This document shows positions 1-7,562 of a DNA stretch of 26,276 nucleotides, one piece after another. Numbering within the stretch: the stretch's first letter is position 1; the number at the start of each line of letters is the position of its first letter. The notes under the pieces were generated by a model. It saw nothing but the letters and a program-made list of their open reading frames with translations, made no database searches and was not told the origin of the DNA. The DNA is from a virus, in the IMG/VR virus record IMGVR_UViG_3300017786_000112, positions 1 to 26,276 of that record; one strand, given 5' to 3'. The position numbers and the translations under genes are program-made.

Positions 1-33
1 AACTTTTTTTATCTTGCCAATTTTTCTTTTCAT
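1..33 (-). CDS. Start of a gene truncated by the window edge
   Basis: A minus-strand ATG at 33-31 overlaps the TAA stop of the holin-like gene in a TAATG junction, as several genes of this operon do. Eleven codons are visible before the edge (MKRKIGKIKKV), very basic and without a stop. The Shine-Dalgarno sequence is weak (only an A-rich stretch). No function can be given. The coupling to the upstream stop is the main support. Confidence 0.4.
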   Translation of the reverse strand, partial: MKRKIGKIKKV

Positions 34-425
34 TATTTTTTCTTGAACATCTTTGCAGCTTGTCCAACTCCCTTGATTCCAAAACTTGCACTAATCGCAA
101 TATATAAAAGATATTGATACCATTCTGGTAAACTAGCTAATATCTCAAACCCATCCTTAACATAATCTTTCATGCCGGGCAAAAATACTAAAATTGCGGG
201 CAAAAGTAGTACAACTAAGGCAAACTCGTCTTTCCAAGAATCCACTGTAGCATCAGCCATCTTGCCTTCCCATGCAACTTCACCTGCTGCAACCTTCTCT
301 GCAACAGTAGCACGAGCTCTTGCCTCTGCGACTTTAGCCTGTCCTTCAGCCTTAGTTTTTTCAACTTTGTTTTCAAACCAAGTTCCAGCTAAAGTAGCTA
401 TAGGTCCTATTAACGCTGTGAGCAT
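33..425 (-). CDS. Holin-like membrane protein (3TM holin family resemblance)
   Basis: Predicted 130-aa membrane protein. Residues 1-16 are hydrophobic, followed by a long charged, Ala/Glu/Lys-rich helix (about 17-60). Two hydrophobic segments then follow (about DEFALVVLLLPAILVFLPGM and YQYLLYIAISASF), and the C-terminus is lysine-rich. This layout matches the small holins of the gene-transfer-agent '3TM' type found in many marine phages, which make the inner-membrane lesion at lysis; function is inferred from layout only. The upstream in-frame ATG at 431 sits directly against AAGGA with no spacing. The ATG at 425 has GGA six bases upstream, so I prefer it. It is near the distal end of the minus-strand packaging operon. 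No endolysin is visible in the window. Confidence 0.6.
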   Translation of the reverse strand: MLTALIGPIATLAGTWFENKVEKTKAEGQAKVAEARARATVAEKVAAGEVAWEGKMADATVDSWKDEFALVVLLLPAILVFLPGMKDYVKDGFEILASLPEWYQYLLYIAISASFGIKGVGQAAKMFKKK

Positions 426-556
426 TTGCATTCCTTCTTAGAAAACCTGCTGTCTATCCAAACCTTACCATAGTATAAAATAAACAGCCAAAATGTAAAT
501 AGTACCCCTTCAATATAAGATAAATCATTCCATGCATCTAAAACCATGTTTTCCAT
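410..556 (-). CDS. 48-aa single-TM peptide
   Basis: A 48-aa open frame fills the gap between the small terminase and the holin-like gene. Its ATG at 556 has GGAG seven bases upstream, inside the end of the small terminase gene. The stop (TAA, 412-410) lies inside the start of the holin-like gene. The middle (about residues 13-32, rich in F, L, I, W and Y) is one hydrophobic span with a Lys-rich C-terminal tail containing CKC. Tight packing, a good ribosome site and the membrane span support a real gene, perhaps a lysis accessory peptide next to the holin. I do not recognise a family. Confidence 0.6.
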   Translation of the reverse strand: MENMVLDAWNDLSYIEGVLFTFWLFILYYGKVWIDSRFSKKECKCSQR

Positions 557-560
557 TTTG

Positions 561-1067
561 TCACTCCGCTATTTGTACTGGTTCACTTGATTCGACTTTC
601 TTATAACTACCCTCAACAACCGCATGAGGATATTCTTTCTTAATCGATTCTAGTCTTGCTACAATTTCATCACGACTTAGTTTATCTAATTGGTGAATAT
701 GATTCTGTTCTCTACGGTCAATAGTCAAGCCACCTAATGCACTTCTTATTTTCTCTGCATTAATGCTTGCTGAAAACTGACCTTCTTCTTCCGCTCTCAA
801 CGAAAGCTCTGATAATCTTTTTAACTGACCTAATAAAGTAACTCCGTACTTTCTTTCTTTTTCATCTCGCTTTTCTTTAACCAGTTCAGTAACTAATGGA
901 AAGTCTCTACCATTTAGTAACTTGGAAGCATGAAACTTTGCAGAGTCTTCTGCATATCCCGCTTTAACAGCACATTGTTTAGCAGAATAAATACCATCAA
1001 CATAAAATTTTACAAACTCACGTTGTCTTGCTGTAAGTTTTGCTTTCTTTTCTTTTTCTTCAGTCAT
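561..1067 (-). CDS. terS: Terminase small subunit
   Basis: 168-aa protein with the N-terminal pattern of phage small terminases: a basic start, then 'LTARQREFVKFYVDG.YSAKQCAVKAGYA', the helix-turn-helix of the Terminase_2 family, followed by a helical middle (GQLKRLSELSLRAEE) and a charged tail. Small terminases recognise the packaging site on phage DNA and present it to TerL. The ATG overlaps the stop of the upstream TM-protein gene in an ATGA junction, so translation is probably coupled. It lies far from terL (about 4 kb downstream, after portal), whereas many phages have the two adjacent. Confidence 0.8.
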   Translation of the reverse strand: MTEEKEKKAKLTARQREFVKFYVDGIYSAKQCAVKAGYAEDSAKFHASKLLNGRDFPLVTELVKEKRDEKERKYGVTLLGQLKRLSELSLRAEEEGQFSASINAEKIRSALGGLTIDRREQNHIHQLDKLSRDEIVARLESIKKEYPHAVVEGSYKKVESSEPVQIAE

Positions 1068-1822
1068 TTGCCTTTTACCGCATTCTTTAAAGACTTCATC
1101 ACATCTCCAATCTGAGGTTCTTTTGAACCAGGATTATATACACACGAATATTGGCGTGGGCATCCGATATGGACATCTGTGAATTCAATTTCATATGTCT
1201 TATTCTTTGTACCACCCGCTGCAACATATATGCAAGCCATTTTTCCCATGTAAACTTTCTGTGATTTTAGCCTACAGGTCACCATCTGTTTTTCAATTAT
1301 ATCACCACGCCATATTTTCTGTGCTCTCGTATAATCTTTTGCATGTGCTTTGTTAAAAAAAACAGAAGCAACCAGTAATGCAAAACCACCAACAATTCCT
1401 GCAACAAGAAGCCATGTGATAGCTTCACCAATCTGTCTTCTCATCTGTTGTTGTTTGTAAACTGTCTCTTGACGTTGCTTTCTTATCTGACCTTCCATTG
1501 CCAATAGCTCATCATAAGCACCAGGGCCATGAGTCATGTTTAGAAATGTCTTGAGTTCGTACCTTTGTTCCTCAAGTTTCTTCTTTGCAGCGTATGCAGC
1601 CATTGCCGCCTCTTCAATAGAACCTGCTTTAAAAAGCTTCCCAAAAAGAGGTGGGTTCTTAGCTTGCTTTTCAGCATTGTCAACATCTGATACTGCTCCC
1701 ATCCATCTACCAATGTCCCCTGACATTTGTTCAATGTCACGACCAACGGCAAAACCTTGTTTAATTGCAGAAAAAGCTTTTGATGCCACGCCAACGGCTA
1801 ATGAAATAGTTACTGGATCCAT
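1064..1822 (-). CDS. Single-TM protein between portal and terS, unknown function
   Basis: 252-aa protein. The N-terminal half is helical and charged (GAVSDVDNAEKQAKNPP, then an AAMAAYAAKKKLEEQRYEL helix and a Gln/Arg-rich stretch). One clear membrane span follows at about residues 135-158 (AITWLLVAGIVGGFALLVASVFF), then AHA. The C-terminal domain of about 90 residues has four cysteines (TCR, MAC, IGC, YSC) that could be oxidised outside the cytoplasm. Its place directly after the portal gene (20-bp gap, no clear Shine-Dalgarno) suggests a virion or ejection-related protein, but a lysis or envelope role is also possible. I recognise no named family. Confidence 0.75.
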   Translation of the reverse strand: MDPVTISLAVGVASKAFSAIKQGFAVGRDIEQMSGDIGRWMGAVSDVDNAEKQAKNPPLFGKLFKAGSIEEAAMAAYAAKKKLEEQRYELKTFLNMTHGPGAYDELLAMEGQIRKQRQETVYKQQQMRRQIGEAITWLLVAGIVGGFALLVASVFFNKAHAKDYTRAQKIWRGDIIEKQMVTCRLKSQKVYMGKMACIYVAAGGTKNKTYEIEFTDVHIGCPRQYSCVYNPGSKEPQIGDVMKSLKNAVKGK

Positions 1823-1841
1823 AAGCAGAGTATATCACAAC

Positions 1842-4241
1842 TTATTTACCTTTGTTACCCCTCATGGCCGCAGCTGTATTGATACGATACAGATTTACAT
1901 CGTTACGATCATCAGCAATATTCTCTTGTAAAGCTTGTCTTTGTTGAGCAAGTTCGTAAGCCTGTTGTAGTTTAGCCTGATCTATCTCAAAATTCATCTG
2001 ATCGTTCTGTGCTTTTCTTTGTAACTCAGACGTATCATTCTCAAGCTCTTTCTTTCTAATCTCGACTAACGGATCTTCCTGTTGAGGTGGTTGTAATGAA
2101 GGCATAACTTCATTCAATATCTCACCAACCTGTTGAGCGATTGCTGCTTCAACTGCGGCAGGATCCATCTGCGGAACTTGTTGACCTTGCATCTGTGCCG
2201 CCTGCATGGATTTTTGAAAGAACGTAGTTACCTGATCTCTTGCCATCATACCCACATGTTCTTGTACATGAGCTTGCAACATTATATATCCTTGCGGATT
2301 CGCTTGTGCAGCAGGCGTAGCCAAGAAAGCAACGTGTGCACGAACATGTGCTTCGTGGTCTTGCTCTTGAAATACCTGTAAAGGCATGTTTTTCATAGCA
2401 TTTCCGTTCTCGGTTGCCGGGTCAACTGGCTGTGGTTGAGGTTTTGGTGGTAAAATAGCCTCAATATTCTTAATATCCAACGCATCATACATACGTCTAT
2501 ACGCTTCTTCCACATTATGTATCTGTGGTGCCGCTTGAGCTAGTTGTAATTGTGTCTGAGCCAGTGATAATCGCTGTGCCATAGAGAAAATGTTCGGATC
2601 TGACACCGGAAGTATGTCCACACGACCATCAAAGTCGGCTTGCATAGTTTCTGGAGGTACATTTCCAACAAAATACGGGTATGGAACTGGATTTTCACTA
2701 AAAATCTCCGCTAACATGCGAAATTCTTGCTTTTGAGCGTAATGTAGACGCTTATGTATGCTTGAAATGATCTTTGAACCTTGTTCAATCAACGCAACAG
2801 TCGTTCCAACAGGTGCTTGCGAGTTCATATCAGCAACTTTTGCGTCTGCAACCTGTGCAAATCGTCTACCAGAGTCAACAACTACACCTAAAAGCTGTGC
2901 TAGTGTGTTAGATGGCTCTTTATAGGGAAGTGGGATAATGGAGTTTTTGAGATCTCCACCCGGTACATCGATATCTCTAAATTCACCAGGATTAAGAGGC
3001 TCATCATCGTTACGAATGCGAACACCACGAGCTTTAAAACCAGCTGGTAGATTTGATAACGTACCAGCATCAATCAACTGCCTTAATATAGAAGTCGCTG
3101 CACGAGATAAACCACCGATTGTGTGTAGTAACCCGAAACCATAAAACCCAAATCCCGGTAAAAATTTGAAATGAGTAAAATATTGTCTTTTACGCTTTAG
3201 TGGGTCTTGTTCTCTAAAGTTTCTAGAAATTGATAACACTTTTCCAGAACTTTGATCAAGGGTAACAATATAAGGCAACATAACGCCCGAAGGATTCCCC
3301 TCCATATCCGTGTCTTCAAAACCTTCCAAATCCAAGTCAATGTGGCATTCCAATAAGGTATAAGAGTCGTCAGAATAGTTAGGACGTAATCCCAACAACT
3401 CATCAGCACGTTCTTGGATTGCTCCATCATCGTCACCCTCATCTGCTTCAGATAATTCAACATCTCTATAAACTCCCGCTACTTGTAGTTTGCGAATATC
3501 ATTGTATGTCATTCTAACTACATGTGTCACCCTCTCCGCTGTTCTTAAATCACTAGCCGAATACGGAACAACCATATCTTCTGCTGGTACAAACTTGGAA
3601 ACGGCTCTCTGTTTGGTTTCGTCAAAGTAAACTTTTTTAAATGTAGATCCAGTTAATGGCAAGTAAAATAACATCTGATCTGTGTCTGGGTCATACTCCT
3701 CCATGATCTCAGTAATCTGATAATTCATGAAATCTTCTACACGCTGTGCCTGTGCCTCAGTCTCTTGAGTCGGTGTTCCCAGTACCTGCGTCTTTACAGG
3801 ACCACCACTTGGTAACATCTCTTTATAACTTTGTGCTTGAAACTGCGTAACAGCTTCACTTAATAATGGATGTGTTACACCACTCGCACCTAAGAAGGGT
3901 TCACTTCGATCCTCGTAATTAATTCCAAGTAACCCTAATCCCTTCGCAATAGCCTCTTCCCAATCTTCCCTAGACTCAACGTCCTCTCGGAACTTGGCTC
4001 GTAAATCTGATGATAAATCTCCCAAAACTGAATCGTCAAGAACCTCTGCCAGATTGGCTCCATGGTCATATGGCTCTGCTTCAACTTCTACTACCTCATC
4101 ACTCGCTAATTCAATTCCTTCTGGTAACTCGTCAGTGGTCGATGGTAATTCGATATTTAAACTATCTTCCTCTGGCATTAACCTGCCACCCCCGCCCATT
4201 GACTGTTCGACCATTCCTGCTATTTGTCTAGGTTCCGCCAT
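1842..4241 (-). CDS. Portal protein
   Basis: 799-aa protein. It is large for a siphovirus portal but in the range of podovirus-type head-tail connector portals. The first ~70 residues are acidic and disordered. A conserved portal core follows ('EPFLGASGVTHPLLSEAVTQF' through 'LPYKEPSNTLAQLLGVVVDSGRRFA', about 115-470). The C-terminal ~200 residues are Gln/Ala/Met-rich and helical (QAQMQGQQVPQMDP, QQRQALQENIADD), resembling the barrel of P22-type portals. Portals form the dodecameric DNA channel at the capsid vertex. The gene follows terL in the same operon. The start overlaps the stop of the 34-aa peptide gene (TAATG). Confidence 0.88.
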   Translation of the reverse strand: MAEPRQIAGMVEQSMGGGGRLMPEEDSLNIELPSTTDELPEGIELASDEVVEVEAEPYDHGANLAEVLDDSVLGDLSSDLRAKFREDVESREDWEEAIAKGLGLLGINYEDRSEPFLGASGVTHPLLSEAVTQFQAQSYKEMLPSGGPVKTQVLGTPTQETEAQAQRVEDFMNYQITEIMEEYDPDTDQMLFYLPLTGSTFKKVYFDETKQRAVSKFVPAEDMVVPYSASDLRTAERVTHVVRMTYNDIRKLQVAGVYRDVELSEADEGDDDGAIQERADELLGLRPNYSDDSYTLLECHIDLDLEGFEDTDMEGNPSGVMLPYIVTLDQSSGKVLSISRNFREQDPLKRKRQYFTHFKFLPGFGFYGFGLLHTIGGLSRAATSILRQLIDAGTLSNLPAGFKARGVRIRNDDEPLNPGEFRDIDVPGGDLKNSIIPLPYKEPSNTLAQLLGVVVDSGRRFAQVADAKVADMNSQAPVGTTVALIEQGSKIISSIHKRLHYAQKQEFRMLAEIFSENPVPYPYFVGNVPPETMQADFDGRVDILPVSDPNIFSMAQRLSLAQTQLQLAQAAPQIHNVEEAYRRMYDALDIKNIEAILPPKPQPQPVDPATENGNAMKNMPLQVFQEQDHEAHVRAHVAFLATPAAQANPQGYIMLQAHVQEHVGMMARDQVTTFFQKSMQAAQMQGQQVPQMDPAAVEAAIAQQVGEILNEVMPSLQPPQQEDPLVEIRKKELENDTSELQRKAQNDQMNFEIDQAKLQQAYELAQQRQALQENIADDRNDVNLYRINTAAAMRGNKGK

Positions 4242-4345
4242 TATGTTATCCTCGTTTTTTTACTTTTCTTAGGAAGCATCCGATCCGAAAATCGATTAGT
4301 AACACTTTTACCCTTGCCTTTTTTTATGGGTTTTTTCTTAGCCAT
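4241..4345 (-). CDS. 34-aa Lys/Arg-rich peptide between tail-peptide protein and portal
   Basis: A short frame, ATG at 4345-4343, TAA at 4243-4241. It begins MAKKKPIKKGKGKS and ends KKSKKTRIT, and about 40% of it is Lys/Arg. Both ends show the operon's TAATG coupling: the ATG overlaps the stop of the upstream gene, and the TAA overlaps the portal ATG. AAAGGT lies upstream as a weak ribosome site. It may be a genuine small DNA- or RNA-binding peptide, or a translational relay that couples portal synthesis to the genes before it. No family recognised. Confidence 0.6.
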   Translation of the reverse strand: MAKKKPIKKGKGKSVTNRFSDRMLPKKSKKTRIT

Positions 4346-4779
4346 TAATAAGTACCTTTAAATGTCCCACCACGAGCTTTCATTACTCCGCCCATGTTCA
4401 TTGATTTAGGAATTTGTTTAGCTGCACCTTTTTTCTTCAATTCTTTAATTAATTTTTGTCTTTTTCCTAAAGGTGATGAAACATTTGAAAGTAAGTCACT
4501 TTGAGTAACTCTCTTTATTCTATTATCCAACATATTACCAACATCTCTGGTAGCCTTCGATGTTAATTCAAACTTTTTTAAATTTTTTCTTGATTTTTCG
4601 TTAACAGTTGGAAACGCACTTGATCTCATAGTTTCTCTTTTAGACATAAGATTGGCTGCTTTATCAACTAATTCTTTTTTAGAAGGCGGACCTGATTTAG
4701 TTAATTTTTCTTTAGCTTTAGCTTTACGTTTTAATTCTGCAACTTCTTTTTGTTTTTTCCTAGTCTCGACTCTACCCAT
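4345..4779 (-). CDS. Lys-rich protein with C-terminal MGGVMKxRGGxFKGTY tail (copy 2)
   Basis: 144-aa basic protein, start at 4779 with AAAGGAG seven bases upstream. Residues 1-45 are a charged helix (KKQKEVAELKRKAKAKEKLTK) and the middle is also Lys-rich. It ends in MGGVMKARGGTFKGTY. The next protein upstream in the operon (4791-5162) ends in MGGVMKNRGGMFKGTY, while the remaining parts show little obvious similarity. Gly-rich Met/Lys C-terminal tails of this kind recur in marine phage structural proteins; the role (capsid cargo tag, virion assembly signal, DNA binding) is not established here. Position between terL and portal suggests packaging or head assembly. Confidence 0.75.
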   Translation of the reverse strand: MGRVETRKKQKEVAELKRKAKAKEKLTKSGPPSKKELVDKAANLMSKRETMRSSAFPTVNEKSRKNLKKFELTSKATRDVGNMLDNRIKRVTQSDLLSNVSSPLGKRQKLIKELKKKGAAKQIPKSMNMGGVMKARGGTFKGTY

Positions 4780-4790
4780 TTTATTCTCCT

Positions 4791-5162
4791 TTAATAAGTT
4801 CCCTTAAACATTCCACCACGGTTTTTCATTACCCCGCCCATTGCTTTTTTTACTGAGGGCATATTTCTCTCAGGTAAAAGACCCGCTTGTTTTCTCATTC
4901 CTGTATAACCAGTATTTAACTTTTTTTTAAAATTTTTTGTTTGTTTATTTAAAGTTTTAAGAGCATCTTTCTCACTCTGACCTCTTTTCTTTTGTTGTTT
5001 AAGAAATGCATCTACTTTTTTTTCGCTTTTTCCCTTTTCTAATGCGTATCCCTCTTTATATTCTTTTGGTAATAATCCTTGTTTTTTTAAATCGGTAAGC
5101 ATTAAATTACCCATGTTTACAGCAGATTTAACTTCTTTTTTAGCTTTTTCTTTACCAGACAT
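4791..5162 (-). CDS. Lys-rich protein with C-terminal MGGVMKxRGGxFKGTY tail (copy 1)
   Basis: 123-aa basic protein beginning MSGKEKAKKEVKSAVN; AGGAG lies seven bases before the ATG. It is rich in Lys and helical, and ends in MGGVMKNRGGMFKGTY, matching 14 of 16 residues of the tail of the following gene. It lies 10 bp after terL and 12 bp before its partner, so the three are probably co-transcribed and translated in series. Function unknown; a head-assembly or DNA-associated virion protein is a guess from position and charge. Confidence 0.75.
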   Translation of the reverse strand: MSGKEKAKKEVKSAVNMGNLMLTDLKKQGLLPKEYKEGYALEKGKSEKKVDAFLKQQKKRGQSEKDALKTLNKQTKNFKKKLNTGYTGMRKQAGLLPERNMPSVKKAMGGVMKNRGGMFKGTY

Positions 5163-5171
5163 TTTATACTC

Positions 5172-6671
5172 CTAATAATACTCTCTTGCTCTACGAGGAA
5201 ACCAATCTTCCGGAATCTCCTCACCTTGTAAACTAATAAACCCGCCTTGTCTAAATCTCATTAATGCCATAGTCATACTATCACAATAGTCATCATGATC
5301 GCCATTCGGAAATGAAGCAACCTCTTCTATAACCTCGTCAGCAAACTTTTCATCAGGATACCACACTTTTCCAGATTCGAAAATAGGCGACACAATATGC
5401 ATCCTTGTCGTTTTATCTAAGTTACCCCCTCGCCTTCTTCCTGGACTAAATGTCGTAACAGGTAAATTAATTAATCTTAATTCATCAGCCAAAGGTTGTC
5501 CACTCGCTTTTGCCTCAATCAACATCATGTCCGGTTCCCAGTATTCATTCTGCTCAACAGCAATCTCCTTTAACTCCGGAAAATTCCAACGACCCTTAAC
5601 AGCGTCAAGTAATATAATATGCTGCTCACCATTCTCCTTCGGCTCAAATATACCCCAAGTCGTTATCGCACTATAGTCAGCCGTCTCCTTCTTACTGTAA
5701 GCCGTATCATAACTCTGAATTATATAGTCCAATCGTGGCGTGTCCTCTCGTTCCCATAAATTCCACCACTCACGCTTGACCATGGCAACTTCGTCAGAAG
5801 TCGGATCTTGTTGCCACTGAGCATTCCACTTGCCGGGGGACAATGAAGCCTTGACCTTTAATAACTCTTCCTTCTTCCAGAACTCATGCCACAATGGTTC
5901 CCCCGATGGTAGGATGGCAGGAAACTCAACCATTTCCCACTGATCAGCCATAGTGTCTTTCGCTTGAGCTTGTAATAAACGACCCGTCAAATCTTTCTTC
6001 GACCATCTGGTTTGCACAATTATTATGGTACCCCCCGGTTGAAGTCTTTGACGAGGACCAGACGTATACCATTCATAGGCAGTATCATACGCACTTGTAG
6101 ATAACGCATCTTGCTCGGAATGTGGATCATCAATAATTAATAAATCAGCACCACGACCTGTCATTGCAGCACCCACCCCGGCTGCAAAATATTCCCCGCC
6201 TGCACTAGTCTCCCAACGACCTGCTGCTTGGCTATCCTGTTTCAAGTCCGTGTTGGGGAAGATCTCAGCATATATGGGATCCGCAATGAGATCTCGGACT
6301 TTCCTACCAAACCTTACAGCAAGTTCAGTATTCATGGTAGCCTGTATTATTTTTAATTTAGGATTACGCCCCAAAAACCAAGAAGGCATTAAATAGGATG
6401 CAAATTCAGACTTAGAATGTCTGGGGGGCATGTTTACAATAAGTCTTTTCAACTTACCTTGAGCAATAGCTTCCAATTTTTCTGCGATAATTCCGTGATG
6501 TCTACCCTCTATAAAACCATCATACACATGTTTTGCGTATGCCATAAACTTCTCACGAGCTATATCACGAGTCTCAAGTTTTTTCTTTTGCTCCTCCAGT
6601 AACAAGAGTTCTTTAAGAACCTCGTCTGGAAGGGTTTGTAAATTAACTGACATATCCGAACGATAATACAT
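5172..6671 (-). CDS. terL: Terminase large subunit (ATPase/nuclease)
   Basis: 499-aa TerL, the motor that pumps DNA into the prohead and cuts the concatemer. The N-terminal ATPase shows a degenerate Walker A (PPRHSKSE, about 82-89), Walker B with catalytic acid region (ADLLIIDDPHSE, about 175-186) and a coupling motif (VQTRWS, about 219-224). The C-terminal RuvC-like nuclease shows IIQSYDTAYS (Asp near 322), LIEAKASGQPL and a late HDDYCDSM acidic cluster. Length is typical. Two in-frame starts are possible: M1 at 6671 or M7 (MSVNLQTL, 6653); neither has a strong Shine-Dalgarno. It is the first gene of the leftward operon. Confidence 0.93.
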   Translation of the reverse strand: MYYRSDMSVNLQTLPDEVLKELLLLEEQKKKLETRDIAREKFMAYAKHVYDGFIEGRHHGIIAEKLEAIAQGKLKRLIVNMPPRHSKSEFASYLMPSWFLGRNPKLKIIQATMNTELAVRFGRKVRDLIADPIYAEIFPNTDLKQDSQAAGRWETSAGGEYFAAGVGAAMTGRGADLLIIDDPHSEQDALSTSAYDTAYEWYTSGPRQRLQPGGTIIIVQTRWSKKDLTGRLLQAQAKDTMADQWEMVEFPAILPSGEPLWHEFWKKEELLKVKASLSPGKWNAQWQQDPTSDEVAMVKREWWNLWEREDTPRLDYIIQSYDTAYSKKETADYSAITTWGIFEPKENGEQHIILLDAVKGRWNFPELKEIAVEQNEYWEPDMMLIEAKASGQPLADELRLINLPVTTFSPGRRRGGNLDKTTRMHIVSPIFESGKVWYPDEKFADEVIEEVASFPNGDHDDYCDSMTMALMRFRQGGFISLQGEEIPEDWFPRRAREYY

Positions 6672-6795
6672 TTAAATGAATTTATCAATCAAACTTATTA
6701 CACCTATGCCATACATGTGTACCCCCATATTTAGGGGGTGGGGGGTCTATAATAGTTAAAAGCTGATTGCCAATATCACATAGTAACCCTAGATA

Positions 6796-6837
6796 GTTAA
6801 CATGTTAACAAAACGGTCATAGTTAACATGTTAACTA
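6796..6837. repeat. Paired palindromes GTTAACATGTTAAC (copies 1 and 2)
   Basis: Copy 1 is 6796-6809. Copy 2 is 6822-6835 and extends to an 18-bp perfect palindrome TAGTTAACATGTTAACTA (6820-6837). Centres are 26 bp apart, with AAAACGGTCAT between them. Each is a perfect inverted repeat, as expected for a dimeric repressor or activator site. They lie in the divergent region between the packaging and early operons, a natural place to control both. Confidence 0.8.
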
Positions 6838-6869
6838 GTTTGTTCCTGTTTCGTTCTTTTATTTATTTG

Positions 6870-6884
6870 CTTAACATTGTTAAG
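6870..6884. repeat. Spaced palindrome variant CTTAACATTGTTAAG
   Basis: Inverted repeat CTTAACA-T-TGTTAAG. The arms match the CTTAACATGTTAAG variant of the family, with one extra central base. About 48 bp from copy 2. It may be a weaker or differently read site, or a chance relative in AT-rich DNA. Confidence 0.5.
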
Positions 6885-6932
6885 TATTTTATGTGCTGTA
6901 AGTCTTTGATTTTATTATGTTTTATTTGCCGC

Positions 6933-6961
6933 TTGCAATTAGTTGTGTATTACTTTATTAA
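6933..6961 (+). promoter_or_regulatory. Candidate sigma70-type promoter for the 6993 operon
   Basis: TTGCAA (6933-6938), 17-bp spacer, TATTAA (6956-6961), ending about 31 bp before the ATG. TTGCAATT also occurs upstream of the 8119 and 9806 genes at a similar place after the palindromes, but there a 17-bp-spaced -10 is not clear. Confidence 0.4.
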
Positions 6962-6992
6962 TATAGATATTAACAACGAAGAGGAAAAAACA

Positions 6993-7343
6993 ATGGAAGA
7001 TAAAAAACTAATAGATGCTAGAATAAGAATGCTAGATGCTACCGCTAACGAAGGCACTTATGGAATTGATAGTGCTGAAGATTTAGTTAAGACTTGTTTA
7101 AATCAACAAGTATTTAAAGTTAATCAAAAAAGAGTGCATGAGATTTTAAAGAGAATAGAAGATCATGCTAAAACTTTACGAAAAGAAATAGAAGATAAAG
7201 CAATTGTTAAAGGTAAAGCAAAAAGAGTTGAAACAACACCTTCTTTAACTTTAATAAAAGGTATTCTTCCCGCACTCAAACAAGATCAACCTGATTTGTT
7301 CGAGCTCACAACAAGAAAAATTTTCAAGTGGAATAATGCTTAA
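6993..7343 (+). CDS. Early protein, unknown function (116 aa)
   Basis: First gene of the rightward unit. The start ATG at 6993 follows the strong ribosome site GAAGAGGAAAAAA, which recurs before four other genes of this zone; the longer frame beginning at 6828 lacks one. The protein is soluble, helical and charged: MEDKKLIDARIRMLDATANEG at the start, a Lys/Glu-rich helix in the middle (RVHEILKRIEDHAKTLRKEIEDK), and a C-terminal segment with FELTTRKIFKW. No family recognised. Its location right after the paired palindromes fits an immediate-early regulator or host-takeover protein, but that is inference. Confidence 0.75.
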   Translation: MEDKKLIDARIRMLDATANEGTYGIDSAEDLVKTCLNQQVFKVNQKRVHEILKRIEDHAKTLRKEIEDKAIVKGKAKRVETTPSLTLIKGILPALKQDQPDLFELTTRKIFKWNNA

Positions 7344-7351
7344 CAACAATC

Positions 7352-7374
7352 GAGTGCAGGATAATCCTGCACTC
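7352..7374 (+). other. Intercistronic hairpin
   Basis: Perfect 10-bp stem GAGTGCAGGA / TCCTGCACTC with a TAA loop, between the 6993 gene and the ribosome site of the 7398 gene. No U-run follows, so it is not a standard terminator. It may be an RNA-processing or stability element, or may set relative expression of the two genes. The imperfect relation of its GCAGGA core to the TCGCAGG repeats nearby may be chance. Confidence 0.6.
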
Positions 7375-7397
7375 ATAACAATGAAGAGGAAAAAATA

Positions 7398-7562
7398 ATG
7401 AGCAAACATTTTACAACAAGTGACGGATTTAAAATTGATGGATTTGATAATGCTAACGATTTTACAAAAGCACTTAGAGAATGGGACAAAAAACAAGAGC
7501 ATAAAAGAAAAATGGATATATTAAAAAAGAATAATGAAGAGGAAAAAAACAATGAGAAATAA
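7398..7562 (+). CDS. 54-aa charged peptide, unknown
   Basis: Begins MSKHFTTSDGFKIDGFDNAND and ends in a Lys/Glu/Asn-rich tail. The conserved GAAGAGGAAAAAA ribosome site ends about 2 bases before the ATG, with GAGG eight bases away. The 3' end overlaps the next gene by 11 nt and contains that gene's ribosome site. No membrane span or known motif. Good translation signals support it as real. Confidence 0.65.
   Translation: MSKHFTTSDGFKIDGFDNANDFTKALREWDKKQEHKRKMDILKKNNEEEKNNEK

Larger units (their letters stand above)
6672..6992. other. Divergent intergenic control region (321 bp)
   Basis: Gap between leftward terL and the rightward early gene at 6993. It holds two GTTAACATGTTAAC palindromes, a spaced variant, a G/C-rich hairpin near 6721-6739 (ACCCCC / GGGGGT, loop of 7) followed by a run of G, and a promoter-like TTGCAA-N17-TATTAA just before the 6993 gene. 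An open frame from the ATG inside the second palindrome (6828) runs into the 6993 gene, but its first 55 codons read as low-complexity hydrophobic AT-rich DNA without a ribosome site, so I treat them as noncoding. Confidence 0.7.

Noticed and set aside
172-441. 89-codon plus-strand frame opposite the holin-like gene
   Set aside because: Antisense shadow of a gene with clear membrane segments and operon context.
6721-6739. ACCCCC/GGGGGT hairpin as a terminator or promoter
   Set aside because: Six-bp stem followed by a G run with no U tract; no clear -35/-10 for terL could be placed beside it.
6828-6992. N-terminal 55-codon extension of the 6993 gene
   Set aside because: Its ATG lies in the palindrome, there is no ribosome site, and the residues are low-complexity hydrophobic translation of AT-rich noncoding DNA; the strong site before 6993 decides the start.
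7352-7374. Hairpin read as a terminator
   Set aside because: Perfect stem but no T-run, and the next gene's ribosome site follows at once; kept as an intercistronic hairpin.
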